A stretch of 64,000 nucleotides of DNA, taken from positions 1,771,001 to 1,835,000 of the forward strand of contig NZ_NGLE02000001.1 of NCBI RefSeq assembly GCF_002140715.2. Reading direction: 5' to 3'. A program made the position numbers and the translations under genes. The number at the start of each line of letters is the position of its first letter. Position 1 is the stretch's first letter. This stretch comes from Enterococcus sp. 4G2_DIV0659 (GTDB taxonomy: Bacteria; Bacillota; Bacilli; Lactobacillales; Enterococcaceae). Of the stretch, positions 36,444 through 45,046 are shown one piece after another. The notes below the pieces were generated by a model. It was given only the letters and a program-made list of their open reading frames with translations. It searched no databases and was not told where the DNA came from.

Positions 36444-36486
36444 AAGGGTCTGAGATATAACTATTGAAGTTATATCTCAGACCCTT
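36444..36486 (+). terminator. 19-bp perfect hairpin after the peptide gene
   Basis: AAGGGTCTGAGATATAACT pairs without mismatch with its complement, with loop ATTGA. It begins 24 bases after the stop codon. There is no T-run, so it may be a partial terminator or an RNA-stabilising stem that makes the short peptide message far more abundant than the downstream genes. The rest of 36487-36699 holds smaller stems (TAAGGTA/TACCTTA) and no supported gene. Confidence 0.65.
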
Positions 36487-36699
36487 AAAACCAAACAAAC
36501 AGCGGGAACAGAAGCAACCCCTTCGTAAATAAGCTGAAATTGCTATGAAACAATAGTAAGGTATGAATGGATATAGATTAGTACCCTACCTTAGTTTTCA
36601 AAGCTAAGCACTTTTGGGGGTCACCTCATTTTGTCCCAACCTCTTTATAAAATCAAAAAGAACAGCTATTTTAGGATACAGAAAGGATGCTGAAATAAG

Positions 36700-37260
36700 A
36701 TGAAAAGAATAATATACATATTTACAGTTGTTTTTGCAGTTACTTCTTCACTTTCAGCCTGCACGCCGAAAAAAGATCAGGCAGATAATGTAAAGGAAGA
36801 AAGTAGTCAAACAAGTAAATTTGAAGTAAATAGTTCTGTGCCATTAGAATCATCCACTTCTAAAGAAAATACAGAAACAAGTAGTAAAAAGACAGCAGAT
36901 AAAAAACAGACTCAAACAGAAATTGCTGGATCTGAACTGGATGAGTTGAAGCAAAATGGCGAAACAACAATAGGTTTGGTTGTAGATCCCAAAAATCAAG
37001 ACTATAAACTATTGTTGGATGCTGTAAAAGAAATTTGTGAAGACCGAAGCTTAAGCTATTACATTATTGATGTAACTAATTCTGATAATAAAGCTTGGCT
37101 TAATGAAAATGATGTGAAAAAAGATATGAACATCGCTATTATCCATGGAAAAAGGATAACACTGTTTGATTTACAACATAAGAATGAGTATAATCCTGTG
37201 CTATTAGGTTCTATCGTAGATGGAATTATGGGTAAAATGAAAGAAACGGAAGGAAATTAA
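36700..37260 (+). CDS. Lipoprotein of the peptide locus, possible thioredoxin-like fold without active cysteines
   Basis: The 186-residue protein has a signal peptide and lipobox LSAC (lipidated Cys near residue 21), then a long Ser/Thr/Lys-rich linker (residues 25-75) and a compact domain (about 80-180). That domain reads GETTIGLVVDPKNQDYKLLL, then SYYIIDVT and NIAIIHGKRITLFD, an order of strands and helices like thioredoxin-fold bacteriocin accessory proteins. It has no CxxC; the only other Cys is in KEICEDR. I do not recognise the family. AAAGGATG precedes the ATG, and the next gene follows after one base. It may be an immunity protein or a chaperone for the peptide (inference). Confidence 0.6.
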   Translation: MKRIIYIFTVVFAVTSSLSACTPKKDQADNVKEESSQTSKFEVNSSVPLESSTSKENTETSSKKTADKKQTQTEIAGSELDELKQNGETTIGLVVDPKNQDYKLLLDAVKEICEDRSLSYYIIDVTNSDNKAWLNENDVKKDMNIAIIHGKRITLFDLQHKNEYNPVLLGSIVDGIMGKMKETEGN

Positions 37261-37261
37261 A

Positions 37262-37474
37262 ATGAAAGAAAAAAATAACAAAAAGAAAAAAATGTGGAAA
37301 GTGTTGCTTTCTGTTGGTATAATAGTTATGTTGATAGGTGGCGGAGTGACTTTGTATTTATATAATAAAGTCGGTGAGATTCCAAAAGATGGCAAAATCG
37401 TTGGTGATCAAGAAATGCAGAAGATGATTGAAGATGCTGAAAAAAATGGAGCTAAAGTGGAAATTGTCGAATGA
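37262..37474 (+). CDS. Small single-span membrane protein
   Basis: This 70-residue protein has a very basic N-terminus (KEKNNKKKKMWK), one membrane helix (about residues 13-33) and an outward acidic/basic tail (IPKDGKIVGDQEMQKMIEDAEK). GGAAGGAAA precedes the ATG, one base after the lipoprotein stop. Small membrane proteins of this type next to bacteriocin genes are often immunity factors, but there is no sequence proof here. Confidence 0.6.
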   Translation: MKEKNNKKKKMWKVLLSVGIIVMLIGGGVTLYLYNKVGEIPKDGKIVGDQEMQKMIEDAEKNGAKVEIVE

Positions 37475-37533
37475 TTATTGAGGAACTAGCATTTGGTGCT
37501 ATTAGGATAACAAAGATTAAGTTTGTTGTATAA
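37471..37533 (+). CDS. Possible 20-residue peptide upstream of the kinase gene
   Basis: The ATG overlaps the stop of the previous gene (ATGA), favouring coupled translation. The frame reads MIIEELAFGA then IRITKIKFVV. It has a G-A pair in the middle, like the first peptide, and a short basic-hydrophobic tail. Inducing-peptide genes often lie just before AgrC/ComD-type kinases. The leader does not match the double-glycine spacing well and the ribosome site is weak (GTGGAAAT), so this may be chance. Confidence 0.3.
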   Translation: MIIEELAFGAIRITKIKFVV

Positions 37534-37580
37534 GTTTTCAACTTTTATAATAGTCATTTTGTAGAACAGGAGTAGGTTGT

Positions 37581-38939
37581 TTGTTGTCATTTTTTTTAAT
37601 GGGCGTAGATTCATTTTTCAGTATTGCATTGTTTATTTTCCCCATATATTTATTTCTAAATAAGAAAATTAAAAAAGTATGTATTTTAGCTGGAGTATCT
37701 TCTTTCGCGTTTTATATTCTGTATGCGAATCTGCTAGTACCGTATTTCTTTTCAAGTGGTGGTATAGCTTTATCAGCGATTAGTTTATATTCAATTATCA
37801 CGTTGTGTTTTTTGGCTATGTGGTATTTACTTGAAAATAAGCGGGTTGATAATTGGATAGAATCCATTTTAATTGTTCATTGTGAAGTTATAGGCAGTTG
37901 GTTATTAGTAAGTAAACTTGTTGTATTTATCCTTCAAAGTTATTCATTATTTATTCATGTAGCAATAATTATTCTAGTTAGCCTTTTTATGCTTGTTTCT
38001 ATTTTTTTTAACATCAAGATTCTTAATTATTTTGGCAAAAGAAAACAACAAACATTATTAATCTGTCTATTATTTTTCTCTTTAATTGGATTATATATGT
38101 ATGACATCGTGCTGCCTCATTTGGTGAAGCCAGAAATTATAATTGATGGAAACATAGAGAGCACAACAAAGCTGTCTATGTTAAAATCATCATTGTCGCT
38201 GTTCATCTTATTTGTTATTATAGCTGTCGTTATCGGAGGGATTATTCTAAAGGATCGTTTAGCAACAAGAAAGATAAAAGAACAGCAAGAGAGAGAAGTA
38301 CAACTTGAAAATTATATATGTGCAATGGAATCGATGCAAACAGATATACAAAAAATTCATCATGATTATAAAAACTTAGTCATCGCTATTGGAGGATACC
38401 TTCAAAATGAAGATACAGATATATCAGGCCTACGTAAATACTATAAAGATATTTTAAAACTGGAAAAAGATACATCATTAAAAACAGTTCACTTATCTAA
38501 ACTAAAGAAAATAAAAATTCTTGAGCTAAAAGGATTACTAGTAGCAAAGATTATTCAAGCAACACAGAAATCCATAAACATAAATATGGAAGTTGAAGAT
38601 GAGATATCAAGTCTCCCAATGGATAATGTTGATTTGACCAGAATTGTAGGAAATTTATTGGATAATGCAATCGAAGCAAGTTTAGAATGTCAAAATCCAG
38701 AGATTAGAATAGCTTTTATTGTATTGGACAAATATACATTGATAATTATAGAAAATACAACATGGTTAACAACTTTGACGACTAAAAATTTTTCAGAGTA
38801 TGGTGTTTCCAGTAAAGGAAAAGATAGAGGAATTGGACTATCTAATGTTTTCGAATTGTTGGAAAACTATCCTTTGATAGAGCTAGATACAACTTTAGAA
38901 CAGTCTAAATTCAGGCAAACAATTATTTTCCCAAATTGA
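37581..38939 (+). CDS. Sensor histidine kinase, AgrC/ComD (HPK10) type
   Basis: The 452-residue kinase has six or seven membrane segments (residues 1-225), a short coiled linker, and a cytoplasmic kinase core with the H-box IQKIHHDYKNLVIAIGGYL, the N-box NLLDNAIEAS and the G-box KDRGIGLSNVFEL. The HHDYKN form and the absence of a D-box-rich region are typical of peptide-pheromone receptors of Gram-positive cocci. TTG 37581 with CAGGAG upstream is used; ATG 37599 is the alternative. Its partner is the LytTR regulator at 42198, unusually separated from it by the export genes. A terminator follows. Confidence 0.88.
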   Translation: MLSFFLMGVDSFFSIALFIFPIYLFLNKKIKKVCILAGVSSFAFYILYANLLVPYFFSSGGIALSAISLYSIITLCFLAMWYLLENKRVDNWIESILIVHCEVIGSWLLVSKLVVFILQSYSLFIHVAIIILVSLFMLVSIFFNIKILNYFGKRKQQTLLICLLFFSLIGLYMYDIVLPHLVKPEIIIDGNIESTTKLSMLKSSLSLFILFVIIAVVIGGIILKDRLATRKIKEQQEREVQLENYICAMESMQTDIQKIHHDYKNLVIAIGGYLQNEDTDISGLRKYYKDILKLEKDTSLKTVHLSKLKKIKILELKGLLVAKIIQATQKSININMEVEDEISSLPMDNVDLTRIVGNLLDNAIEASLECQNPEIRIAFIVLDKYTLIIIENTTWLTTLTTKNFSEYGVSSKGKDRGIGLSNVFELLENYPLIELDTTLEQSKFRQTIIFPN

Positions 38940-38965
38940 TGAGAACTAGATATTATTTAATAATG

Positions 38966-39013
38966 AGAACTGAGTAGATACGATAGACTATTGTATTACT
39001 AAGTTCTTTTTTT
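38966..39013 (+). terminator. Rho-independent terminator after the kinase gene
   Basis: AGAACTGAGTA pairs with TACTAAGTTCT (one mismatch) and TTTTTTT follows. It separates the lipoprotein-kinase unit from the export operon. Confidence 0.7.
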
Positions 39014-39110
39014 ACAGTTTAGTTTTCTGTAGCTACAAATGAATGATACAAATTTTTTAGTGGAGTGAGGTAATATCATTTAGTACTTAATAGTTTATTA
39101 TCACTGCAAA

Positions 39111-39136
39111 AACATTTAGGTATACTTGAATGTACG
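39111..39136 (+). promoter_or_regulatory. LytTR-like box upstream of the export operon
   Basis: AACATTTAGGTATACTTG shares TTTAGGTATACTT with the box at 36151. A TATAAT lies at 39216-39221 without a good -35, as expected for an activator-dependent promoter, though the distance from the box is long. The rest of 39014-39256 holds no gene. Confidence 0.5.
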
Positions 39137-39256
39137 AAAAAATTTTTTTTGATTTTTTAAGGTAGTAGAAAGAACCCAATTGAGTATATGACCACTTTGA
39201 TTAACAATGTTTGGCTATAATCTATTTGTATATATTGCAGAGAGAGGAAGCAGATA

Positions 39257-40312
39257 ATGATGAAAAAGAAAGTAGCTATAATTTTAGTAGGAATAGTCAT
39301 AGTGTTAATGCTAATAGTATTTTTTGTAGTAAAAAATAAAAAAAATAAAAACGTAGTACAATGGACAACGTATACAATAAGGAAGCCGGAAGATTTGATT
39401 CTTTCTGGAAAAGTTGTTTCAAAAGCAGAACAAAGAGTTCAATATAATTCTTTGTTAGGAGAAATTACAAAAGTGAATGTAGTAAATGGAGCGCAAGTAA
39501 AAGCAGGAGATGTCTTACTTACATATTCTAGCCAAAGTAATCAAAACTCTTTGAAAGAAAAACAGGCATTGCAAGCTCAATACACAACGAATATTACAAA
39601 CTTAGAAAATGATTTATTTCTGGCCAATGAAAAACTAACGAAAGCAAAAAATGAAAATAATGATACCGATAAACAAAACGCTGAAACAGAAATAAATTCG
39701 CTGGAAACAAGCTTGACAACATATAGAGATCAACTCACAGATATCAATGCACAAATATCAACTTTAGAAAATACATCTGAAACGGTTGTTACTGCAAATT
39801 TCGATGGAAAAGCAAAAGTAGATGAAACAGCTAAAAGTGATAATAGTAAACCTGTGATAGTACTATATAGTAATGATCTTTTAATAGATACTTCGGTTAC
39901 AGAGTATGATGTCGAAAAACTTAAATCTGACCAAGAAGTAACAGTGGCAAGTACGAACCAATCAAGACAAGTTTCTGGCAAAATCAATTTTGTCGGTACA
40001 ATCCCAGTATCAGAGGATACTGTAGTCTCTAATTACAAAGTACAAGCTACATTGAATGAACCTATACCATTAGGATATTCTGTTCAAGTGAAAGTACCGC
40101 AAAATGAAGTCAATGTTCCAGCGAAGGTAGTACTTGATGATAAAGATCAAAAATATGTTTTTAAATACGTAAAAGGAAAAGCGAGCAAAACAAAAGTTAA
40201 AGCAGAGGTAATGGATGGTTATACACGAATTACCGAGGGGTTGCAAATAGGAGACAAGGTTATCGAAAACCCTAAAGGAGTGAAAGACAATATGGATGTG
40301 AATGTAAAATGA
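39257..40312 (+). CDS. HlyD/MacA-like membrane-fusion protein
   Basis: This 351-residue periplasmic-adaptor-type protein has one N-terminal membrane helix (residues 4-24), a beta-barrel/lipoyl start (EDLILSGKVVSKAEQRVQYNS and EITKVNVVNGAQVKAGDVLLTY), a helical hairpin (about 95-175, NEKLTKAKNENND) and a C-terminal barrel. It pairs with the ABC ATPase and FtsX-type permease that follow, like YknXYZ or the AS-48 EFGH accessory transporters, which export or give resistance to peptides (family knowledge). AGAGAGGA precedes the ATG. Its stop overlaps the next start by four bases. Confidence 0.88.
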   Translation: MMKKKVAIILVGIVIVLMLIVFFVVKNKKNKNVVQWTTYTIRKPEDLILSGKVVSKAEQRVQYNSLLGEITKVNVVNGAQVKAGDVLLTYSSQSNQNSLKEKQALQAQYTTNITNLENDLFLANEKLTKAKNENNDTDKQNAETEINSLETSLTTYRDQLTDINAQISTLENTSETVVTANFDGKAKVDETAKSDNSKPVIVLYSNDLLIDTSVTEYDVEKLKSDQEVTVASTNQSRQVSGKINFVGTIPVSEDTVVSNYKVQATLNEPIPLGYSVQVKVPQNEVNVPAKVVLDDKDQKYVFKYVKGKASKTKVKAEVMDGYTRITEGLQIGDKVIENPKGVKDNMDVNVK

Positions 40313-40989
40313 TCCAATTAAATAATGTGGAAAAGTATTATGAAATAGGTGATGAAAAACTATGGGTATTAAGAAAGGTAAATCTAAACATTCAGAAAGG
40401 TGAGTTCACAGCAATTATTGGCCCATCAGGCTCTGGCAAATCATCATTAATGAATACAATTAGTTTTTTAGATGGAGATTTTTTAGGAGATTATCTGTTT
40501 AATAACGACAATGTCTATCAATACTCTGATAAATATTTATCTAAGATTAGAAATGAAACAGTGGGCTTTATCTTTCAATCATTTAATTTGATTGAAAACA
40601 ATACCGTTTATGAGAATGTTGAACTTCCTCTCCTTTATGCAGGTTTTTCCCACAAAGAATCTAAAGAAAAGATTATGAATATATTGAGACTTGTGGGCAT
40701 ACCAGATAAAGCAGATAAGTTTCCTAAACAGCTTTCGGGGGGACAACAACAGCGAGTAGCTATCGCACGCGCATTGATAAATAATCCTAGTTTTATTGTA
40801 GCTGATGAGCCTACAGGAGCATTGGATACGCATACTTCGGAAGAGATTTTGAATTTATTTAAAAAGCTGAATGAGGAGCAAGGCGTAACGATTCTTATGG
40901 TAACCCATGATCCAGAAGCTGCGGCCTATTGTAGTCGGATTATAGAAGTTAGGGATGGGAAAATTTTAGATCAAAAGGTGGGGAGCTAA
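40309..40989 (+). CDS. ABC transporter ATP-binding protein (MacB/LolD type)
   Basis: The 226-residue ATPase has Walker A GPSGSGKSSLMN, the Q-loop in FIFQSFNLIENNTVYENVELPL, the signature LSGGQQQRVAIARAL and Walker B FIVADEPTGALD with the switch His in VTHDPEA. The NTVYENV segment is typical of MacB/LolD-family ATPases that work with FtsX-type permeases in mechanotransmission or peptide resistance. It is translationally coupled to the HlyD-like gene (ATGA overlap) and followed by the permease after 3 bases. Confidence 0.92.
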   Translation: MIQLNNVEKYYEIGDEKLWVLRKVNLNIQKGEFTAIIGPSGSGKSSLMNTISFLDGDFLGDYLFNNDNVYQYSDKYLSKIRNETVGFIFQSFNLIENNTVYENVELPLLYAGFSHKESKEKIMNILRLVGIPDKADKFPKQLSGGQQQRVAIARALINNPSFIVADEPTGALDTHTSEEILNLFKKLNEEQGVTILMVTHDPEAAAYCSRIIEVRDGKILDQKVGS

Positions 40990-40992
40990 TTT

Positions 40993-42180
40993 ATGAAGTT
41001 TTTGATGATTTGGGAAACAGCATTAAAATCTGTAAAAAAGAATGCTCGGCGAAGCTTATTAACGATGTTAGGACTTGTGATTGGAACAGCAGCAGTGATT
41101 ACTATTGTCAGTGTAGGACGTGGTTACGAAAAATTTCAAACAGAAAAAATGTTACCAAATAGTGACGGAAATACCATCCAAACAACGGTCAGTTTTAACC
41201 CAAAGGATGAAAGTGTTGAAAATAGTAATATTCGTTTTTTTAGTCTTAGTGACATTGAAAAAATTAAAAGCATCGCTGGAGTTATTAAAGTAGAATATGA
41301 AAAAGAGGACGTAGAAAAAATATTTAGAACGCAAAATGTTACGTTAAAAGAATATTCAAAATCAACAAAAATGAGATTAGCTTCCTCTACTGGGAGAGAA
41401 GTTAAATATGGTCGAACTTTAAATAAAAATGATGTAGTCAATCGTAATAAAGTAGTCATTCTATCATCAGTCGTAGCTACTCAAATTGATACAAATAGTG
41501 AGTCACTTGTGGGGCAATCTTTAAAAATAGGCATGGAAACATTGGAGATTGTGGGTGTTTATGAAGGGAGTTATTCAGAAAGTAGTGTTATGGAAATTCC
41601 AGCGAGCACTTACCGCTATTATTGGAAAGACAGTTCTCCTAAAAATTTAACGATTACTTTATCTAATAAATATTCGAGTACACTTATTGGACAAAAAGCA
41701 GTTGAGCTTATGAATAGTGAGGGAGAGGTGAAAAAGCTGGGAGAATATTCAAATGCAAGTAGTGCTGGAATGGTTGATTCTTTAAGCTCTATGTTTCAAA
41801 GTTTAACATTATTGATTTCATTTGTAGGTGCAATATCACTATTTATTTCAGGAGTAGGAGTAATGAATATGATCTATACTTCAGTGTCTGAAAGAACAAA
41901 AGAAATTGGTGTTAGACGTGCAATGGGTGCAACAGAGAAGGCGATTCAGATACAGTTTTTACTAGAAGGTCTCACGCTAACTTTATTAGGTGGACTATTT
42001 GGTTATATTATTGGCCTTTTCCTAGCTAAATTAATTAGTATGCTTATGAGTTTCACGTTTGTTCCGGATATATTTACAGCCATTTTAGCTGTAATTATTT
42101 CTGTATTTATAGGTGTGATTTTTAGTTATTTTCCATCAAAATCTGCTACTGAGAAGGATATAGTGCAACTAGTCAAATAA
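40993..42180 (+). CDS. FtsX/MacB-like ABC permease
   Basis: The 395-residue permease has one N-terminal membrane helix (SLLTMLGLVIGTAAVITIVSVG), a large extracellular domain (about 55-265) and three C-terminal helices with the FtsX signature GVGVMNMIYTSVSERTKEIGVRRAMGAT. With the preceding two genes it forms a MacAB-like tripartite exporter without an outer-membrane part. GGTGGGGAG precedes the ATG. Its stop codon overlaps an ATG, but the next gene more likely starts 18 bases later. Confidence 0.9.
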   Translation: MKFLMIWETALKSVKKNARRSLLTMLGLVIGTAAVITIVSVGRGYEKFQTEKMLPNSDGNTIQTTVSFNPKDESVENSNIRFFSLSDIEKIKSIAGVIKVEYEKEDVEKIFRTQNVTLKEYSKSTKMRLASSTGREVKYGRTLNKNDVVNRNKVVILSSVVATQIDTNSESLVGQSLKIGMETLEIVGVYEGSYSESSVMEIPASTYRYYWKDSSPKNLTITLSNKYSSTLIGQKAVELMNSEGEVKKLGEYSNASSAGMVDSLSSMFQSLTLLISFVGAISLFISGVGVMNMIYTSVSERTKEIGVRRAMGATEKAIQIQFLLEGLTLTLLGGLFGYIIGLFLAKLISMLMSFTFVPDIFTAILAVIISVFIGVIFSYFPSKSATEKDIVQLVK

Positions 42181-42197
42181 TGAAAAAGGGAGAAAAA

Positions 42198-42935
42198 ATG
42201 ATTAATATTCATATTTGTGACGATAAAGAAATTGAATTAAAACAAATTAAGAAGGCATTGTCGTATGCTAAATCGGTAATAGATTCAGAGATAGAGTTTC
42301 ACAATGTAACAACTAAGCCTTCAGAAATTTTGGCATATATTCCCACTCCAACGGTTAAGGATGTTTATTTTTTAGATATCGATTTGGAATTACCTAACTT
42401 GAACGGGTTGTCTCTAGCCGTTCAAATTAGAGAGAGAAATCCCAGCGCTTTTATTTGTTTTGTTACAACACATGCTGAAATGAGCTATTTGACTTTTAAA
42501 TATAAGGTAATGGCATTTGATTTTATTTTAAAAGATAGTTATGAGAACATGTTGAATAGTTTTGTTGAGTGCCTCAGAGCTTTAGTGAAACAAGTAGAGT
42601 CATTAGAAGAGTCTAGGGAAGAAGTAATCGAATTAGACTCTTACCATGAAAAGAAGAGAATTAAGGTAGATAGTATCATTGCTTTTGAAACTGTAGGAAA
42701 TCATAAAATAAGAATGTATGGGGATACGCAAGTATTGAATTTGTCAAGAAGTTTAGCAAGTTTGAAAAAAGAGTTACCTGATAATTTCTTGGATTTTCAT
42801 AGAAGTTATCTAATTAACTCAGACAAAATCGCTAGTTACGATAAAGTAGCAGGAAGAATCACTATGTCTAATGGTTTAGATGTATATGTTCCTACTAGAA
42901 AAAAGAAAAGTGTATTTTCGATGTTAGAAAAATGA
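42198..42935 (+). CDS. LytTR-family response regulator (AgrA/ComE type)
   Basis: This 245-residue regulator has a receiver domain (residues 1-125) with acidic pocket ICDDKEIE, phospho-acceptor Asp in VYFLDIDLELPNLNG and Lys in FILKDSYE, then a LytTR DNA-binding domain (about 145-240) with IIAFETVGNHKIRMYG and FLDFHRSYLINSDKIASY. Start ATG 42198 follows AAAGGGAG; an upstream ATG (42180) overlaps the permease stop but lacks spacing. It should receive phosphate from the kinase at 37581 and bind the two LytTR-like boxes, so it would activate its own operon. Confidence 0.9.
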   Translation: MINIHICDDKEIELKQIKKALSYAKSVIDSEIEFHNVTTKPSEILAYIPTPTVKDVYFLDIDLELPNLNGLSLAVQIRERNPSAFICFVTTHAEMSYLTFKYKVMAFDFILKDSYENMLNSFVECLRALVKQVESLEESREEVIELDSYHEKKRIKVDSIIAFETVGNHKIRMYGDTQVLNLSRSLASLKKELPDNFLDFHRSYLINSDKIASYDKVAGRITMSNGLDVYVPTRKKKSVFSMLEK

Positions 42936-42954
42936 GTTGGTTTAGGAGGGGAAA

Positions 42955-45036
42955 ATGAAAAGGTACGCGCATGTAATGCAAAATGAATCCAGTGATTGCG
43001 GAATAGCCGTTGTACAAACTATATTACAACAATTAGATTTAAAAAGTATGAATCTAGCTGAAAGAATGCAGCAAGTTTTTGATCAAAAAAAATCGCAAAA
43101 GTCTATCCAAGGGTTGACACTACAAGATATTCAAGACATTTTTAAACAATATGGAATAATAGCTGATTCGTATGAAGTAGCTGATTTTGAAGAGCTAACT
43201 TTCCAGAAATTTCCATCTATTATTATGATAGAGAACGAGGGGATGCCTCATTATTGTGTCATTCATCATATGGATAGTGATAATGTTACTATATCTGACC
43301 CATCAAAAGGAAATGTCGAAACAAAAAAAATCATGGATATAAAAAAAAGATTTATGGGTTTTGCAATTTGTATTAGTGACGTGACAGAAGTTGAACAGAA
43401 GTTAGCTCATTTTAGTTACCCAGGATTAATTGTTAAAGAAACAATCAAAGATATTCCATTTTTAAAAAGAGGTATTGCTATTTTATTATTAATTATCAGT
43501 TTGACTATTCCAATTGTTATTACTTATATTACAGAGTTTATTTTAGGGAACTATTTGGACATGGTTGATCACTTATTTTTAGTGTATATAAGTATATTTT
43601 TTATTTGCATGAGTAGTTTATACTTTGTGATGATGAAATTTAATACAAAGTTTAAAATTGAATTAAATAATAAAATTGAAGAAAAAATTTTAACGTTATA
43701 TTTTAATAACAAATTACGAGATATTGAAGCCAGAAAAAATATGAGCAATCTAACTGCTTATTTTTGGAATATCATTATTGCTGTCAAAGGATTGCTTGAA
43801 AAATTTTATCTGTATATTAATCTTCTTTTTACAGCCCTTTTAATCATTATTTTGGCAAAATATAGTTTATTTTTATCAATATTGTTATTAACATGGGTAC
43901 TGATTTTCAGTATAGTTGTAATGCCTTATGTAGCTAAAGTCAGACGAGGATATAAGTTGTTTATTGCTTCTTCAAATGCATTTTCAGGTAGTTTTGAAGA
44001 ATCTATTCGTACAACTCTAGATATTAGTGTATTTAATAAGGAAGAAGATGTGAAAGAAAATTTTAAAAAGCGTATGAATGATTACTTTGAGAGTACGTTA
44101 TATGTTAGCGAACGAGAAATAGAAACGACAGCGTTAATGGAGATTGCTAGAATATTAATGTTGCTAAGTTTCTTTTGCTTGTATTGCTATTTATATATGA
44201 GTGGAGAGCTAGAGTTACTTAGTGCATTAGGAAGTGGTATATATGTCTTGTATATTGCAACGAGTGGCTTGAATACAGTATTTTCTAGTTACCTTCAATA
44301 TATAAAAAGTAAAGATGCAATTGAGTATATTGAAAGCAGAAATGATTTTAAGGAAACTGTAAACAAAGAAATATGTGAAATTGACAGTTCGAGCATCGAA
44401 CATATGCAAATTGAAGACTTGTCATTTTCTTACGCAGAAAAGATAATCATAGAGAAAAAATCTTTTGAATTTCAGGCAGGTCAAATATACGGCATTGTAG
44501 GTTCTAATGGTTCAGGCAAAACAACGCTAATAAAAATAATTAGCGGTATGTTGAAAAATCAAACAGGTACATTTTACATTAATAAAGAATTAGTATATCA
44601 AAACTTAAATGAAACCAATATTAATGAGTATATTTCTGTGTATAGTACAGAAATGGATGTTTATCAACAAACCATTGGGAACAATGCTTTGTTCAATCTT
44701 TTTGTGAATGAGGAGCAAATGATTTCTAACCAACATGAAACTATTCGTTTTAAAGAGGATATCGGATTAGAGTTAGAAGAAAATTATCTTGTAACTGCTT
44801 CAGGTACAAATCTTTCGCAAGGGCAGAAACAGAAATTACTTTTATTAAGAACTTTAAATAGAAAGGCAGATATTTATATATTTGATGAACCTACTGGAAA
44901 CTTAGATGAAGAATCAGAAAATAAATTTATGGAAATTCTATCAGTTATAGCAAAAGACGAAAATAAAATAATCATTTTAGTAACACACAATGCAAAAGTT
45001 ATAGAAAACTGTGATTATATATATACATTGGATTAG
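42955..45036 (+). CDS. Peptidase-containing ABC transporter (C39 peptidase, double-glycine leader processing)
   Basis: This 693-residue transporter both cleaves leaders and exports peptides. Residues 1-140 form the C39 cysteine protease with Cys15 in NESSDCGIAVVQ, His99 in GMPHYCVIHH and Asp115 in TISDPSKG. Residues 160-440 hold six membrane segments, and 460-693 the ATPase with Walker A GSNGSGKTT, signature LSQGQKQKLLLLR and Walker B IFDEPTGNLD. Substrates of this family have leaders ending GG, GA or GS, matching the peptide at 36316. AGGAGG lies 7 bases upstream. High ATA codon use and low GC set the region apart from the housekeeping genes. Confidence 0.93.
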   Translation: MKRYAHVMQNESSDCGIAVVQTILQQLDLKSMNLAERMQQVFDQKKSQKSIQGLTLQDIQDIFKQYGIIADSYEVADFEELTFQKFPSIIMIENEGMPHYCVIHHMDSDNVTISDPSKGNVETKKIMDIKKRFMGFAICISDVTEVEQKLAHFSYPGLIVKETIKDIPFLKRGIAILLLIISLTIPIVITYITEFILGNYLDMVDHLFLVYISIFFICMSSLYFVMMKFNTKFKIELNNKIEEKILTLYFNNKLRDIEARKNMSNLTAYFWNIIIAVKGLLEKFYLYINLLFTALLIIILAKYSLFLSILLLTWVLIFSIVVMPYVAKVRRGYKLFIASSNAFSGSFEESIRTTLDISVFNKEEDVKENFKKRMNDYFESTLYVSEREIETTALMEIARILMLLSFFCLYCYLYMSGELELLSALGSGIYVLYIATSGLNTVFSSYLQYIKSKDAIEYIESRNDFKETVNKEICEIDSSSIEHMQIEDLSFSYAEKIIIEKKSFEFQAGQIYGIVGSNGSGKTTLIKIISGMLKNQTGTFYINKELVYQNLNETNINEYISVYSTEMDVYQQTIGNNALFNLFVNEEQMISNQHETIRFKEDIGLELEENYLVTASGTNLSQGQKQKLLLLRTLNRKADIYIFDEPTGNLDEESENKFMEILSVIAKDENKIIILVTHNAKVIENCDYIYTLD

Positions 45037-45046
45037 GAGCTAGAAA

